Shown: positions 49,726 through 61,314 of the stretch, piece after piece
How positions within the stretch are numbered: the stretch's first letter is position 1
How the letters are laid out: each line of letters starts with the position of its first letter
Origin: Melanopsichium pennsylvanicum
Lineage: Eukaryota > Basidiomycota > Ustilaginomycetes > Ustilaginales
Assembly (NCBI GenBank): GCA_900208305.1
Contig: OAPG01000007.1
Span: 859,002 to 923,001, forward strand
Length of the DNA: 64,000 nucleotides
Direction: 5' to 3'
The notes under the pieces: generated by a model
Database searches by the model: none
Told to the model about the DNA's origin: nothing
The model's input: the letters and a program-made list of their open reading frames with translations, nothing else
Program-made: the position numbers and the translations under genes

Positions 49726-50567
49726 CCTCTTGGGCCAAACTTTGAAGGATTGTACTGCAATACAATGTTTCTCATCTTGCATGGTGTTACCAGTAAAATT
49801 ACTATTTTTGGTCAGATCTACAACTTTCATTAAGCAACCCTAACTTGGTTTTGTTGGGAGCCCCCTTGTGAATGTAGTTCATTTTGGAACAACACCAATG
49901 GTGTGGGGTGTGTGATGGCAACAAGCACCAATGTCACTAGACAAGGTAACTCATATCAAGATAGGAGCAATTCAATGGGCCCAATCAACAATGAATTGAA
50001 TACTAAGCATTAAAAGCATGTCACAGGGTGAAAAAAATCAAGGATAGAATGGTTCTAAACTCAGTCAAGTCAACATTCTGTTCAGTCAATATTGTTGTGG
50101 AACACCACCACCATCTCAATGTGGACATTGCTTGCTTACCCAGTTCAACCAATCCTTCAAAAATGGCAAAACCTCCCAAATGAATGTGTAGCAATGCACA
50201 AAATCAACAGTACCTTATCAATTGAACATTGCTGTGATGCTTGAAAATCAACATCTTGTTGCTGTTTCTGTCAGCTTCCCTTTAACTTTCCTGGTGTGCA
50301 AAAGCTTGAGTAGATGCACTGGATCAAATCTGAAGTATCAGATCTCATTCAGCCTACCTTCTCTTTTCTGTTGCCTTGAGTGAAGAGAACTGATACCACT
50401 CTGCTTCCTTTGCAAAGAAGACTGATAGGCACTGCACACTCAAGCTGGTTTGTGATATCACTTTGTCAAGCAAAGATTGTGGCAACAGACAATGCAAATC
50501 TATGGAACAGGACTTTTACTTGTCGCAGAAGAGCAAGTGCATGATGATGATATAAAGCTTGTGGCCC
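49726..50567. other. Transposon island 2, right part
   Basis: AT-rich, CpG-poor DNA up to the 3' end of the LysM gene. No gene recognised. Confidence 0.45.
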
Positions 50568-52865
50568 TCAGTTATCTTTCCCCTTAGTGCAGTTGACCCT
50601 CCTACGGTGTTCCAGGGCAGAAGAAGATCGCATCATGCTGGATGATGATAGTGGGTCAATACTGATGACTGATGCGATTTGCGCTCTGATACTTTGAGCA
50701 GGAGGAGGGGGAGCCAGGCTCGGCTGGGAGCGAGTCTGCATGGGCGGCGGTGCAAGTGCAGCAGATCTCTGGGGCACTGTCTGTGGCAGCGGCGCTGTCT
50801 TGGCCCGCACACCCTCCAATGCGCCTCCAAGAGCAGCCTCAACACTGATCCTTCCGCGAATCGTGTCGTCGAGCAGCTTACCGAATCCTCCTTTTGCGCT
50901 GTTTAACCTTGCTGGCATGCTACCGCTACCACTTGCGCCGCCAGGGACGCCGGGAGGACCGCTTGGGAGGGAATCGCCGAACTGGATCGGCCTGGCCCAC
51001 TTGCTCGCTGCGCCGGGATTTGCAGGCAGGCCTGCGGCAAGATCATATAGAAGGCGATGTGACTTCTGCGCTTGTCGTCGCTGTTGCGCTTTACCGCCGT
51101 CATATGCCTTTGCAACAATAGCGTTTGGAGGTGGAGCATCATTCCAACCAGCATAATGGCGTTGCCTTCCGCCTTCCTCGCTTCCATCGAGACCGGTGTT
51201 GCTGTGGTTCCGCCGCTGCGATCTAGATTTGTTTGAGCCGTCTCCAAAATGCCAAGTGTTGGGCTTCCATTCCTCGTCTTCGTCGTCAAAGCCAGACAAA
51301 TTGCTTGAGGACACCTCGCGGATCAGTGCCGGTCGAGCAGAGTCGGCAGCCGACATACCAGACTGCAGAGGATTAGACGCAAGAGCCAACAAGTCGTCGA
51401 TGCCGCTCTCGCCCGGATGGTACTCGGCGTCTCCGGGCCCAGGCTTGAGAGATCCCGATGCTGTGGAGATTGAGGACTTGGCGTCGTTCGCAAAGAAGCG
51501 CAGCTGGTCAGCAGGCATCTTGGCGACGTGCAAAGGCTGGCGGGGTGGCACAAAGCCGGAACTGGCAGCCGAGGCTGACGCTGTGACACTGGCTGTGTTG
51601 GAACCTCCGCCAACGCTGCTGGTTGGGCGTTTTGTGCTTGAGCCTGAAATTTGCGTTTGGTTGAGAATGCGAAGTGCGGGCGTCAGACTGGGTGGATACG
51701 ATTGCTTGACACCATTGACGGAGCCAGCGCGTGTGAGTGAGGTGCCAAAGGTAGATATTGAATCGACGTAAGATTTATTGGTGTCTGGCATGAAGTCGCT
51801 GACAGGGTCCGAAACGCGCATAGGCGCCAAATTGTTGGCAAGCAGGTTCGGCTGCGCAATCTCTGCAGTGGGCGTGCCCGTGAGCAAGTCGTCCTCTTCC
51901 GCTTTGGGGACAAAGGCCAATGTGGCGGCCGTTGGTTCGGACGAGACAGCACCTCCTTTTGTGGAGACGATCTTGATCTCTGCATTTGGTGGACGGTGCT
52001 TGCAGCTATCGATGGGGATGTACACAACCTTGCGAATCTGGACTGGGTCGCCTGGCCAGAGCTTGTTCGACTTTCGCAGAACCTGGATATCTGCGCCATA
52101 GTGAAGTGCCAAGGAATGGAGGGTATCTGTTGGAGCCACCGGATGTATTAAGACGCGGACTTGCTCGGTGCCATCCGATTTGGTGGCTGATGAGGATACA
52201 GCTGGGCGACGGATTTGATCAGATGTGTGGGAAGACGATTGCTGCTGCTGCTGATGATGATGATGATGATAATGTTGTTGTTGTTGTTGTCTTAGACCGA
52301 ACCAACCCTCGAGGCGATCCAGGGTACTTTCAACGGAGGTTGTAAAGCGGCTTTTTCGGGCGTCGTCGTCATCATCATCATCATGATATGGTATAGGAGT
52401 GCCTGAGTGCAAAGCTGACTGTCGCGATGCTCTTATCGATGAACCTGTAGTTGTGGGATCAGCAGGCCATTGGTAGCCAGATGAGTTTGCGGAGGATGAA
52501 GATCCACCAAAGAGGCCAGCAAGGCCAGCGCCTATGGCTTTCCATTCTGAAGCAACTGCAGAGGGCCTTCGAGGAGCTGCATCTGGGCGTACAAGATTGG
52601 AAGGACCAGCGACACCTTGTCTGGGTGAAGGTGAACGCAAGGGATGTCGATCTACGACCTGAGCATTGGTGGTTGTGGTGGATGCAGACAAAAAGGAAGG
52701 TGATGACTTGCGACTGCGTAGCTGTTGCTGCTGACTGGATGAAGACGATGAAGAAGTGCCGAGGTACTCGGAGTCGATGGTTGCCCAAGGGTCAAGGTTG
52801 TTGGAAGCGCCTACGTTGGGTGCATGGTTGGAAGAAGAGGCAGGAAGCCACGGCGAGGCCGACAT
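50568..52865 (-). CDS. Intracellular LysM-domain protein
   Basis: A 765-residue intronless protein from the first in-frame ATG (MSASPWLPASSSN). One LysM domain is visible in the N-terminal third (HPVAPTDTLHSLALHYGADIQ ... VYIPID, nt about 52,150-52,010). The rest is Ser/Pro/Gln/His-rich and disordered, with CAG and CAC/CAT runs (QQQQQ, HHHHH) around nt 52,240-52,290. Two conserved-looking blocks stand out: EEWKPNTWHFGDG and SHRLLYDLAAGLPANPGAASKWARPIQFGDS. There is no signal peptide or membrane segment, so this belongs with cytosolic LysM proteins such as the LYSMD type rather than secreted chitin-binding effectors. The function of that type is not established. Confidence 0.85.
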   Translation of the reverse strand: MSASPWLPASSSNHAPNVGASNNLDPWATIDSEYLGTSSSSSSSQQQQLRSRKSSPSFLSASTTTTNAQVVDRHPLRSPSPRQGVAGPSNLVRPDAAPRRPSAVASEWKAIGAGLAGLFGGSSSSANSSGYQWPADPTTTGSSIRASRQSALHSGTPIPYHDDDDDDDARKSRFTTSVESTLDRLEGWFGLRQQQQQHYHHHHHQQQQQSSSHTSDQIRRPAVSSSATKSDGTEQVRVLIHPVAPTDTLHSLALHYGADIQVLRKSNKLWPGDPVQIRKVVYIPIDSCKHRPPNAEIKIVSTKGGAVSSEPTAATLAFVPKAEEDDLLTGTPTAEIAQPNLLANNLAPMRVSDPVSDFMPDTNKSYVDSISTFGTSLTRAGSVNGVKQSYPPSLTPALRILNQTQISGSSTKRPTSSVGGGSNTASVTASASAASSGFVPPRQPLHVAKMPADQLRFFANDAKSSISTASGSLKPGPGDAEYHPGESGIDDLLALASNPLQSGMSAADSARPALIREVSSSNLSGFDDEDEEWKPNTWHFGDGSNKSRSQRRNHSNTGLDGSEEGGRQRHYAGWNDAPPPNAIVAKAYDGGKAQQRRQAQKSHRLLYDLAAGLPANPGAASKWARPIQFGDSLPSGPPGVPGGASGSGSMPARLNSAKGGFGKLLDDTIRGRISVEAALGGALEGVRAKTAPLPQTVPQRSAALAPPPMQTRSQPSLAPPPPAQSIRAQIASVISIDPLSSSSMMRSSSALEHRRRVNCTKGKDN

Positions 52866-53158
52866 TATCACAATCAAGCAGAGATGGATCGCATCTGGGA
52901 GGTGTTGAGCGCCAAGTGACGTGACTAGGCCATCTAACGAGAATGTCGAGGATGACGGATGATCTTGGTCGCCGGAGTGATACGACTTGCCCAACTAACT
53001 GATGATCAGACTGACTCAGCTATCGAGACTATTCGAGGATTTGAGCAGTTTTTTGCGATCAAGAATGGGGTCGATTGGCGTAGTATGAGGCTGTGCTGTG
53101 ACAGGTGATTAATAGGGCGTCAAGATGAGAAATGGCTTGTGTATGTGTGTGTGTGTAT

Positions 53159-53194
<36 letters not shown>

Positions 53195-53588
53195 GTGTGT
53201 GTGTGTCGGAGTAAAGTGTGCACTCGAGCAATTGCGGCGTGGCACTGATCATTTCCGGCCAGCCAGCTAGCCAGCCAGCCGAAATTAACACCTTTAAGAT
53301 TTCGAACGCTCCCCTGCAGCCCAAAACTGGCTGATAGTCAGAATGCGCCCTCATCGCGTCGAATCGGTAATTCGCCCAAGCCCAGTTCGCTCCCACAGCT
53401 GCGATTTCACTTGTCTGACTGCACTGTATCTTCTTTCTCTCATCTCGTTGCTCTCACAATAGTCAAGACACAATCGCAGACGTACGCTCCCAACATGTCG
53501 GGCTACAGCGCTTGAGGAATGGGAACAAACATTTTTCAGTTTTTAAGGCAGGGTTGAGCGTTTCTTGCCACATTGCCTTGGCCGGCGC
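52866..53588. other. Intergenic region with (GT)n tract
   Basis: Promoter side of the LysM gene and 3' side of CHD1. Holds a GT dinucleotide repeat and no gene. Confidence 0.5.
53138..53206 (+). repeat. (GT)n microsatellite
   Basis: About 69 bp of GT repeats with occasional GTAT and GC interruptions. Confidence 0.95.
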
Positions 53589-56500
53589 TCAGCGGCGGTA
53601 ATCATATCCGTGCGGTGGTGGAGGCGGTGGAGGGTACGAATGGTGTCCTCCCCCATATCCACCGGCTCCACCAGGCGGAGGTGGTGGCGGGTAGGCATAC
53701 CTCCCATCCCGGTAGTCTCGATCCCGTCCTCCTTCTCGGTATGGCGAGTCGCGTCGGTCAGGGTAACCTGGCGGGTACGGTTCGCGGCCACCGCTGTAGT
53801 GATGAGCAGGTGGCGCATGAGGAGATGGATGTCCACTGGCACCGTAGTTTGCGGACGGCGTAGGGTAGTACGTGGGCGAATATGGCAGGTTGGCGCTACC
53901 AGGCGGACCGCCGTATCCGTTGCCGTAACCTCGACCAGCCGGAGAGGGTTCCATCGAGGTGCGCGGCTTCTTGGGGATGGGGGCATCTTGCAAAAGGTTA
54001 GCTTTACGCTTGATCTCGGTGGCGGGAGCAGATGTGGCGCTGTCTATATTCTCGCTGGCTCCTTCAGTGGCTGGTTCCGACTTGACGCGAGCTCCAGAAG
54101 CGGGCGATCCGGCTCCGCCACTCGCTGCAGCTGCCGGAGATGCCAACGGTACAGCTGATGTCGACGTCGCGGGTCCATTAATAACCAACTTGTTGAAAAT
54201 GGCACGCAGCTTCGATGGCTTGACCTTTTTCGGCCAAAAGAAAGCTGAGAATGCCCACAGATGGTGGAACCAGCGATCCTTCTCCTCCGACGATAGGCTC
54301 TCAAACTTGGTCTCGAGCAGGTGATCAATGTGTCCACCGATGGCAGACAAGCAATCTTTGAGAACAGACACTTTCTGGTCGCGCTCCAAATGATCCGTGC
54401 CATCTCGAAGTCGCTTGAGCTGCTTCTTGCAGGGTCGCATCAGCTCCTTGCACTCTGCCTCGTCCATGCTCGAGTACTCGCTCTCATCGGACGAATCCGA
54501 CGAATAGGCAGGTGCGGGTCGGCGCTTGTCCGCAGCTGCGCTACCTCCTCCACCACGTCCAGCTTTGCCAGCGGGCGCAGGCGAGTGGGTGGGCGAAGGG
54601 CTCTTTCGCGCCTTCTTGCTGCTCTTGCTTCCGCCCTCGGCTAGGCTCTTCTGATAGGCCTTGGCATTGTCATCGTACTCGCGCAGAACCTTGAGCAGGT
54701 AGTCTCCGCGGCGAACAAGATGAATAGCATTGGGGATGGGTCGCGGCTTGCCCTGAGGTGGCCCTGACGTTCCACTTCGCGGGGCGTCCTTCTCAGCTGC
54801 ATGCGGCTCCTGGTTGGCCTTCTTGCCTTCTTCCAGGAAGAATTTGCCCGCCATACCAAGCTCGGGATCGGTCTCGATCTGCTCCCAAGCACCGAAGCCA
54901 TACTTCCAGATGCCGACCAACAGCATGGCATCGTCCTTGGCATCCCAACCACCGGCCCAGTTGAGCGTAGCTTTGAGATGCTCGCATGGTACACGCCACT
55001 GCAGCGGCCCCTCGGCGTTGTCGAGCGTCTCGGCGAGCAATCGCAGATCGTAGTGTCGGATCAGCACCGTCTCGGCGTTGATACCAGTGATGCCGCGACA
55101 AGACACCAGCACAGCCTTCTGGCGCAGAGCCGAGGAGATTTCTTCACCACGCTCCTGCTTACCCTTCATGAAAGCATTGTGCTCGGCCACGGCGTCCTCG
55201 CACGTCTTGACCAGCTCGTCCGAGATCTGGTAGAGCACCTGGCGATTCTTGTCCTGCAGCTTGCCTTCCTTGATGATGGGGTCCGTCTTGTAGCGGATGT
55301 CGCCCCATCGTTGGATACCACGGATGAGCACGCGGAGATCACGTTCCTTCATCTCGACGGATCGCTGCGCTGCCGTCTTTCGCGAGCGCTTGCTGGCGGC
55401 ATCCTTGGAGGCTCCCGGCGAGGTGGCTCGATCGTCGCCTTCGCCGTTGTCGTAAGCACCTGGTGCGACCTGAGCAGCTGCACGTCTTCGCGAAGAGCTG
55501 GCAGCAGCAGCAGCAGCCTCGACCGCCTTCTTGCGCTCCTCTTCCTCCACTTTCTGTCGCTCCTCCAGCGGGATGATGTCGTCCCAGCTGACATCGGCCT
55601 TGAAGTCCTGCACTTGAGCGAATGACTTGAGGAACTCCTGACCACCAGCCGAGCTGCCCGTAGGATCGACTTCTGTCTCGTGCGCCTCTGCATGCGAGAG
55701 GATGTCGTCGAGGTCCATTTCATCGAGCTTCTTCTGCTGGCCGTCCTCGTTGTCGCTCTTGAACATGTTTTGGGCACCAAACTTGAGGATCGCACCGAGC
55801 TCCTCCTTGCTGAACTGCTGCTGATTCTTGGCAGCTGCCTTGGGTGCAAAGTTGGTCCCAGAAGTGTCCATCTGGTGAATGATTGCGTACTCGAGCACCA
55901 TCTTGCGCTTGGCCCTCTCGAGCACATCCTCCTCCACGGTGTCCTTGGTGAGAAAACGGAAGACGCTGACGTGGAACTTGGAGTTGAGTCGATGAGCTCG
56001 CGCCATGGCCTGCAAGTCGTTCTGTGGATTCCAATCGCTGTCAAAGATGATGACGGTGTCGGCAGTCTCGAGATTGATTCCCAAACCACCTGCACGAGTC
56101 GAAAGCAGGAAGGCAAAGTCTGGCGAGCCCTCCGCGTTGAAGTGTTCAATGGCCTTCTTTCGGACCTCGGACGAGACTGTGCCGTCGAGCCTTTGGTGAA
56201 TGTAACCGCGCAGCGACATGTAGTCGGAGAGGATGTCAAGCATGCGGACCATCTGACTGAAGATAAGGACGCGGTGTCCGTCCGCCTTGAGGCGAGCCAA
56301 AAGCTTGTCAAGAAGCACCATTTTACCGCTGTGCATCACCAGTCCCTTGAGCGTTTCTTCACGGCTATCCGAAATGATCTCGGTGCCATCGAACAGGTAA
56401 GGGTGGTTGGAAGCCTTCTTGAGCTCAATGGCGATGTTGAGCAGCGAGAATTGGGCGGTGGTGGCACCGCTGAGGACGGAGTAGTTGCGCGTGAGGATGG

Positions 56501-58830
56501 CCTTGTACATGCGCTGTTGCATGGCAGACATCTCCACACGGAGGATCTTTTCTGACTTGGTCGGGAGCTCCTTGACGACGTCTTTCTTAAGGCGCCTAAG
56601 CATGACGTTGTCGAGCTTTTCGTGAAGCTCCTTGATGACGGTCTGATCGACGTCGTTGATGTCAAAGTCGACGTCCAGATCGAATTGGTCGGGTCGGAGG
56701 AAGTGGAGCAGAGCGATCAACTCTTTGACGTTGTTCTGCAAGGGCGTACCAGTGATGAGCAGCTTGCCGGCAGCGTGGAAGCTGTTGAGTGCCTCGTACA
56801 GCTGTGCCTCCGAGTTCTTGAGTCGATGGGCTTCGTCGACCGCCAAGTACTGCCACTTGATCTGGCCAAGCTCAGCGCGGTCTTTGAGGATGAACTCGTA
56901 GGTGGTGACGAGGACGTTGAACTTCATCTTCTTGGGAGGGCCAAACTCGTACTCGCGGATCGTCTCTCGACTGGCACTGTTGCCTATGTAGGCGATGGCG
57001 TTGAGATCAGGGGCCCAGTGCTCGAGCTGGTTCATCCAGGCAGGGAGTGTTGAGAGGGGCACGACGACAAGGAATGGGCCGTACTGGTAGCAGGAGTGGA
57101 AGAGGTAGGAAAGGAACGATACAGTCTGAACCGTCTTGCCCAGACCCATCTCATCGGCAAGGATGCCGTTCTCATTCTTGCTCCAAAGGTAAGCCAGCCA
57201 GTTGAGGCCGGTCATCTGGAAGTCCTTTAGAGTGCCGGCGCTGATGTAGGCGGGCTGCTCGGTCATGCGCGTGTACTTAGGTCTGCCTTGAGAGAAGTTC
57301 TGAGAGCGCCAAGGGACGGTGGTGGATGCGGAGCGTTCGAGATAGGCGGTGATGGCAGTCTGTGCGATCTCCTTGATCTCCTCCTCAGCTTCCCATGTGC
57401 AGTCGGCATACGGGAGCCCCTTCCACTTGACGAGATAGGCGAGATGAGGATACGGGATCTCTTTGTTGGCCGGGTTGTCGCGCTGGTCAATGATGCGCTC
57501 AACGGTCTTGAAGCTCTCGATCAACTCTGCTTGCCTCTCCTTTTCGATCTGAAGTGCTTCAATGTCCTCGCGCGAAGCATTTGGGTCGGAGCGCAGGGCC
57601 TTTTCGCGCATGAAGACCGACTTGATGTAATTGTCGACACGTTTGAAGCCGCGATAGCGTTTGAGGAAGTCATAGGTCTCGTGAGTGTCGTGTAGATGCG
57701 AGTACCCCTTCCATTTGACGATGAAGCGCAAGTTTTGAGTGGGTACGTCTTCTTTGTCGTCAAGGCGGTCCTCGTGACGTTCGTGGCCGACGATGCCTTC
57801 GATGACATCTTCTTCATCCATGTCGCCGGCTTCAAGAGCCTGTCTCTGAGCTTGGACGTCTGCCTCATCCTCGAACGGATCGTCGTCACCAAAATCGGCG
57901 TAGTCGTCCGTGTAGTTGGGGATGCGTCTGCCATTTCTGCTCGAGACACGGGACGCTTCCAGGTCCGCTGACGAAAGGCGGGTAGCTGCGGAACGCTTTG
58001 CCTTGCGCTTATTCTTGGACTTGGCAGGACCGAACTCGCCATCTTCAGCATCATCGCTCTTTTCTTCGTCATCATCACCATCATCATCGTCGTCTTCGTC
58101 GTCGTCGCTGGCCTGGACGGAGCTGCGGACCGAGCCACGACCACCTTTGACGAGATGGCGACGGCGAGAAGATACCGAGGCATCTGCATCGTCCGATCCA
58201 GCATCATCATCATTGAGATCAGTGTAGGACTTTCTGCTGGCACGTCCGGATCTTCTGAGCCCGTAGAGATCTGGGTCACTTTCGGCTTCCAGAAGATGCT
58301 TGCGGTCTGGCTTGGCTGACGAACGGGATGGCGTGCTGTTCCTGGACGAGGTTGGGGAAGTCGCTTTGACGCGATCGAGCTGCTGATGATTAGGCTTCCT
58401 GTCATGCTCGTCATCGTCCTCAACCCCATCCTCATCACCTTGCTCTTCTTTCTTTGCACGGGCACCATCCCCCTTGTGAGAAACATCGGACAACGGAGAA
58501 GAATCGCGTCGTGCACGACCGAGCTTTGACGGCTCCGAATCTTCAGACTTGGTGGGAGCAGATGGTGAGCTGGAACCGTTCTCTGCTTTGAGCGCAGAGA
58601 CACTTTCGCGCGATGGAGACGAAGCCGAGTGAGCCTCGCGCTTCACGTTCTCTGCTGGTGCTGTCAAGATATAAAAGGGGAGGGAGCAGATCATAGTCAG
58701 CTTTTTGAAGCCGGAATTCAGGTGGTCTGCATGCGCAGCATAATCAAGGAGTCCAAGTGCATTGCCTTTGAAGGACATATACTGAGGAAGCTAGGATGTT
58801 GACGAAGATGTGACTATACTTACCCGACAT
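53589..58830 (-). CDS. CHD1: Chromatin remodelling ATPase CHD1
   Basis: Two exons: 58830-58824 (ATGTCGG) and 58660-53589. The intron at 58823-58661 (GTAAGT...GACAG) gives [13 protein letters not shown] and a 1692-residue protein. An acidic, Ser-rich N-terminus leads to tandem chromodomains (about 290-360, [20 protein letters not shown]; about 385-430, [17 protein letters not shown]). The Snf2 ATPase has [11 protein letters not shown] near 505 and VDEAHRLKN near 610. The helicase C lobe contains [13 protein letters not shown] near 800. A SANT/SLIDE-type DNA-binding region starts near 1110 ([19 protein letters not shown]). The C-terminal CHCT domain (about 1395-1495, [12 protein letters not shown] ... 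[14 protein letters not shown]) separates CHD1 from other CHD classes. A Pro/Gly/Tyr-rich tail ends it. The enzyme spaces nucleosomes on transcribed genes. Confidence 0.95.
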
Positions 58831-60748
58831 GACGGAGTCGCAGGGTGTGGGATAGTCAGTGAAGAAGCTATGTGCTGCGGTCAATGTGATGCCACTAGAT
58901 GTTGCGTCAGGGGGAGCAAGTATGAATGCTGAGGTGTGACAAGGGTAGTGGTAGGATGTGTGCAAAAGTCAAGGATGAGTGCTGGAGGACAACAGCGAGG
59001 CTGAGATTGCGTGGTTGCTTGCTTTTGGTTATGCGATAATGTGATGGTGTTAGTTTGGATTCTTGCTGTGTCAAAGGAGCGCGTGCTGAAAGGGCATGGT
59101 GAAGGAGATGGTGCGGACGCGGAAAGTTATGATGACGACAATGGTGACGGTGAACAAATGATCGGGAAACGATGGGATGATCACGTCGACTCAGCCTTGT
59201 AGATAGGCAGCCGGATGTACCGACAATGCTGTTAACGATGGCGAGCAATAGAGGTGGAGATGGTGACTGCGATGCTCGGAAACTAGCCGAAGTGACCGAG
59301 GCCAAGTGTGATCTACGTGGAAACGATCGGAAGAGCCAAGTCAAGTGAACCGTGCGTGCTTGAACAGCAGAGTTGAGGGACAAGCAAGGGTCCCGAAATG
59401 GCCAGGAAAGGTACAGGTGATGATGGAGAAGGTCGAACCTCTGGTAACGTGGGTGCCAAGATCAAGATGGTGACAAGAGGAAGCTTGCAGCGCTGGTGCA
59501 AATTAGCCAAACGGTGAGTGCGGCACCGTGATTTCCAATTGCACCTGTTTTAGCGCGCCGAAAAAGGCAAACTGAGACGACAGAGAGGTTGCGGTCGCGA
59601 TCAGACGTCTCGAACTGACCGGTGCGGACGACGACGGGTGTCCTTTTTCGTGTCCTTTTTCTGCCTCTCTGCCTCTCTGCGTCTTTTTTTCTCTCTCTCT
59701 CTCTCTTCCTCTTTGACCTCACCTTGAAATTGCGTGGAATTCTACTCGCCTAGTCGCGCTTGGTACACTTTCGTGTCTCTGAGCTTTGTGCGCTTTGTGC
59801 GTGTCTTTGTCAATTTTCTGGAGGTGGCCTACCGTAAGTAGGTAGTTTGATTTCGCCAGAGGGAAGAAAAAGTCTAAAACTGAGAGCGTGGGCAACGTCT
59901 ACCGCAAGAGCAAGCCCTCAGCCCTGTTTATGAGGGTCTACATTTTCGGCTGGTATTCAGAGTTGAGCCGTGGAATATATTATATTTTCTCTGTCGTCTT
60001 AGCTTCTCTCTCCCCGATGTACAGTATTGGGTTCGGCTCACGCCGAGATGGCTCTGAGCGTCAAATGGTGATCACAACTGTCAAGCGTGACTGTTTGTGT
60101 GACCAATCGCAGTCTGGCCGTCAGCCGAGACCCGCAAATGTGATTTTCTCAATGGCTACTAAACGTAAAAGAGCGTCCACATATCCCTCTCTTCCTCGCT
60201 TTTTGGCTAAGCAGGACCATGCCTATGAGAGCCATTCGATTGATTCGGATCAGGTTAATATAACAAGGTCAACAGGAGGTGTGTCAAACTTGAGTACTGC
60301 TGATTAGCGAGAAAAGTCGTCTCTTGACACGCTCTGTGTGCACGCATGGCAACGCGATCGGAGGTCAATCTAATTCGACAATGAACGTTCGTCGCCGACC
60401 AAAGCCTTTGGTATTTAAGCTGAAATGGGTTCCGACATCATACCGCAGTACAGGTGTCAGTAGCGTGCAAAGCAAGCGTCTGCGATCTCGATAGAAGTAT
60501 CGCGTGCCCAGCCAGGCATATTGCGTTCGATGGTGATGACCAACTATGGCAAAGCAGACGTGTGAGGCCATCCTCGAAGGCATGTCACACAGCCAGCAAG
60601 CCGCCTAAAGGCGTCCGACAACGACGCTGAGTCAAAAGATCTCTAGAAAATTGTGATCACAGCGTTCACCATGATTCGGATATAACCTGTAACCAACTAA
60701 CTTAAAGCAGCCGTCCTTACTTCAAATAAAAGCGTTACAACAAAAACG
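58831..60748. other. CHD1 upstream region; no supported gene
   Basis: About 1.9 kb. A C/T-rich tract at about 59,640-59,715 (CTCTCTCT...) lies nearly 0.9 kb upstream of CHD1. A 139-codon plus-strand frame at 59888-60307 has no recognisable features. No RNA gene seen. Confidence 0.45.
60742..60746 (-). terminator. Pol III terminator of tRNA-Val
   Basis: An A5 run on the plus strand, which is T5 on the transcribed sense, two bases after the tRNA 3' end. Confidence 0.75.
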
Positions 60749-60848
60749 TGATTTCTGCCGGGTTCGAACCGGCGACCTCCTCCGCAAATCTTAACATTCC
60801 CTGTCTTAAATGTTAAGGAGACGCGCTAACCAACTGCGCCAAGAAACC
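60749..60848 (-). tRNA. tRNA-Val (anticodon AAC) with 26-nt intron
   Basis: Minus strand. Acceptor GGTTTCT pairs with AGAAATC (one G-T), discriminator A, as in fungal tRNA-Val. D stem GCGC/GCGC. Anticodon stem TCTCC pairs with GGAGG (one T-G). The T arm is GCCGG-TTCGAAC-CCGGC. The loop reads TT-AAC-A, followed by an intron at 60785-60810 and then C38. Confidence 0.88.
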
Positions 60849-61314
60849 TTTGGAAAGAATGTGTTAGTAAGTATATATGTAATCAATTTTTTTATCTGTG
60901 CCCTGAGAAGTGGAGGCTCTGACGTCCCAACGCGTGACAGCCGCCGCTGGACACCGCGTAAATGACCTGACGTCCGTCAAAATGGCAAGCGGCAACTCCG
61001 AGACGCTGAGCAATCGTTGCCCAAACCTTTTATTGCACTCTGCAGAGTACAGTAGTACAGTAAATTTACACTGTGTGAAGGCTCTTGACTGGCGAGCACG
61101 ATCGCTTTACACCTCTTCTGCAATCTCACATTGTCACCATCTTCTTCGTCACGCTTCTGCCACTTTGCACGAATCGATTAAGTCGTCCATCAACTTGAAT
61201 CCTACAATCTCTGCAGCGCTGCATCCGAGGAAGCCAGCCTCATATGCTCGCCTGGCGCCCCTCTCTCTTCAGAGTACGCCCTTCCCTCCATCGTCTCGGA
61301 ACAACACAACAGCA
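60849..61314. promoter_or_regulatory. RAD18 promoter region
   Basis: 466 bp between tRNA-Val and the RAD18 start. It contains the AT motif GTACAGTAGTACAGTAAATT (61,048-61,067), of the same kind as those upstream of PEX5 and the ABC transporter. Whether the motif is regulatory is inference. Confidence 0.35.

Noticed and set aside
54801..56555. Long plus-strand frames antisense to CHD1
   Set aside because: They mirror the CHD1 coding strand and have no domain of their own. Long antisense frames are common in GC-rich coding DNA.
59888..60307. 139-codon frame upstream of tRNA-Val
   Set aside because: No recognisable domain, conserved motif or splice context. It could be chance.
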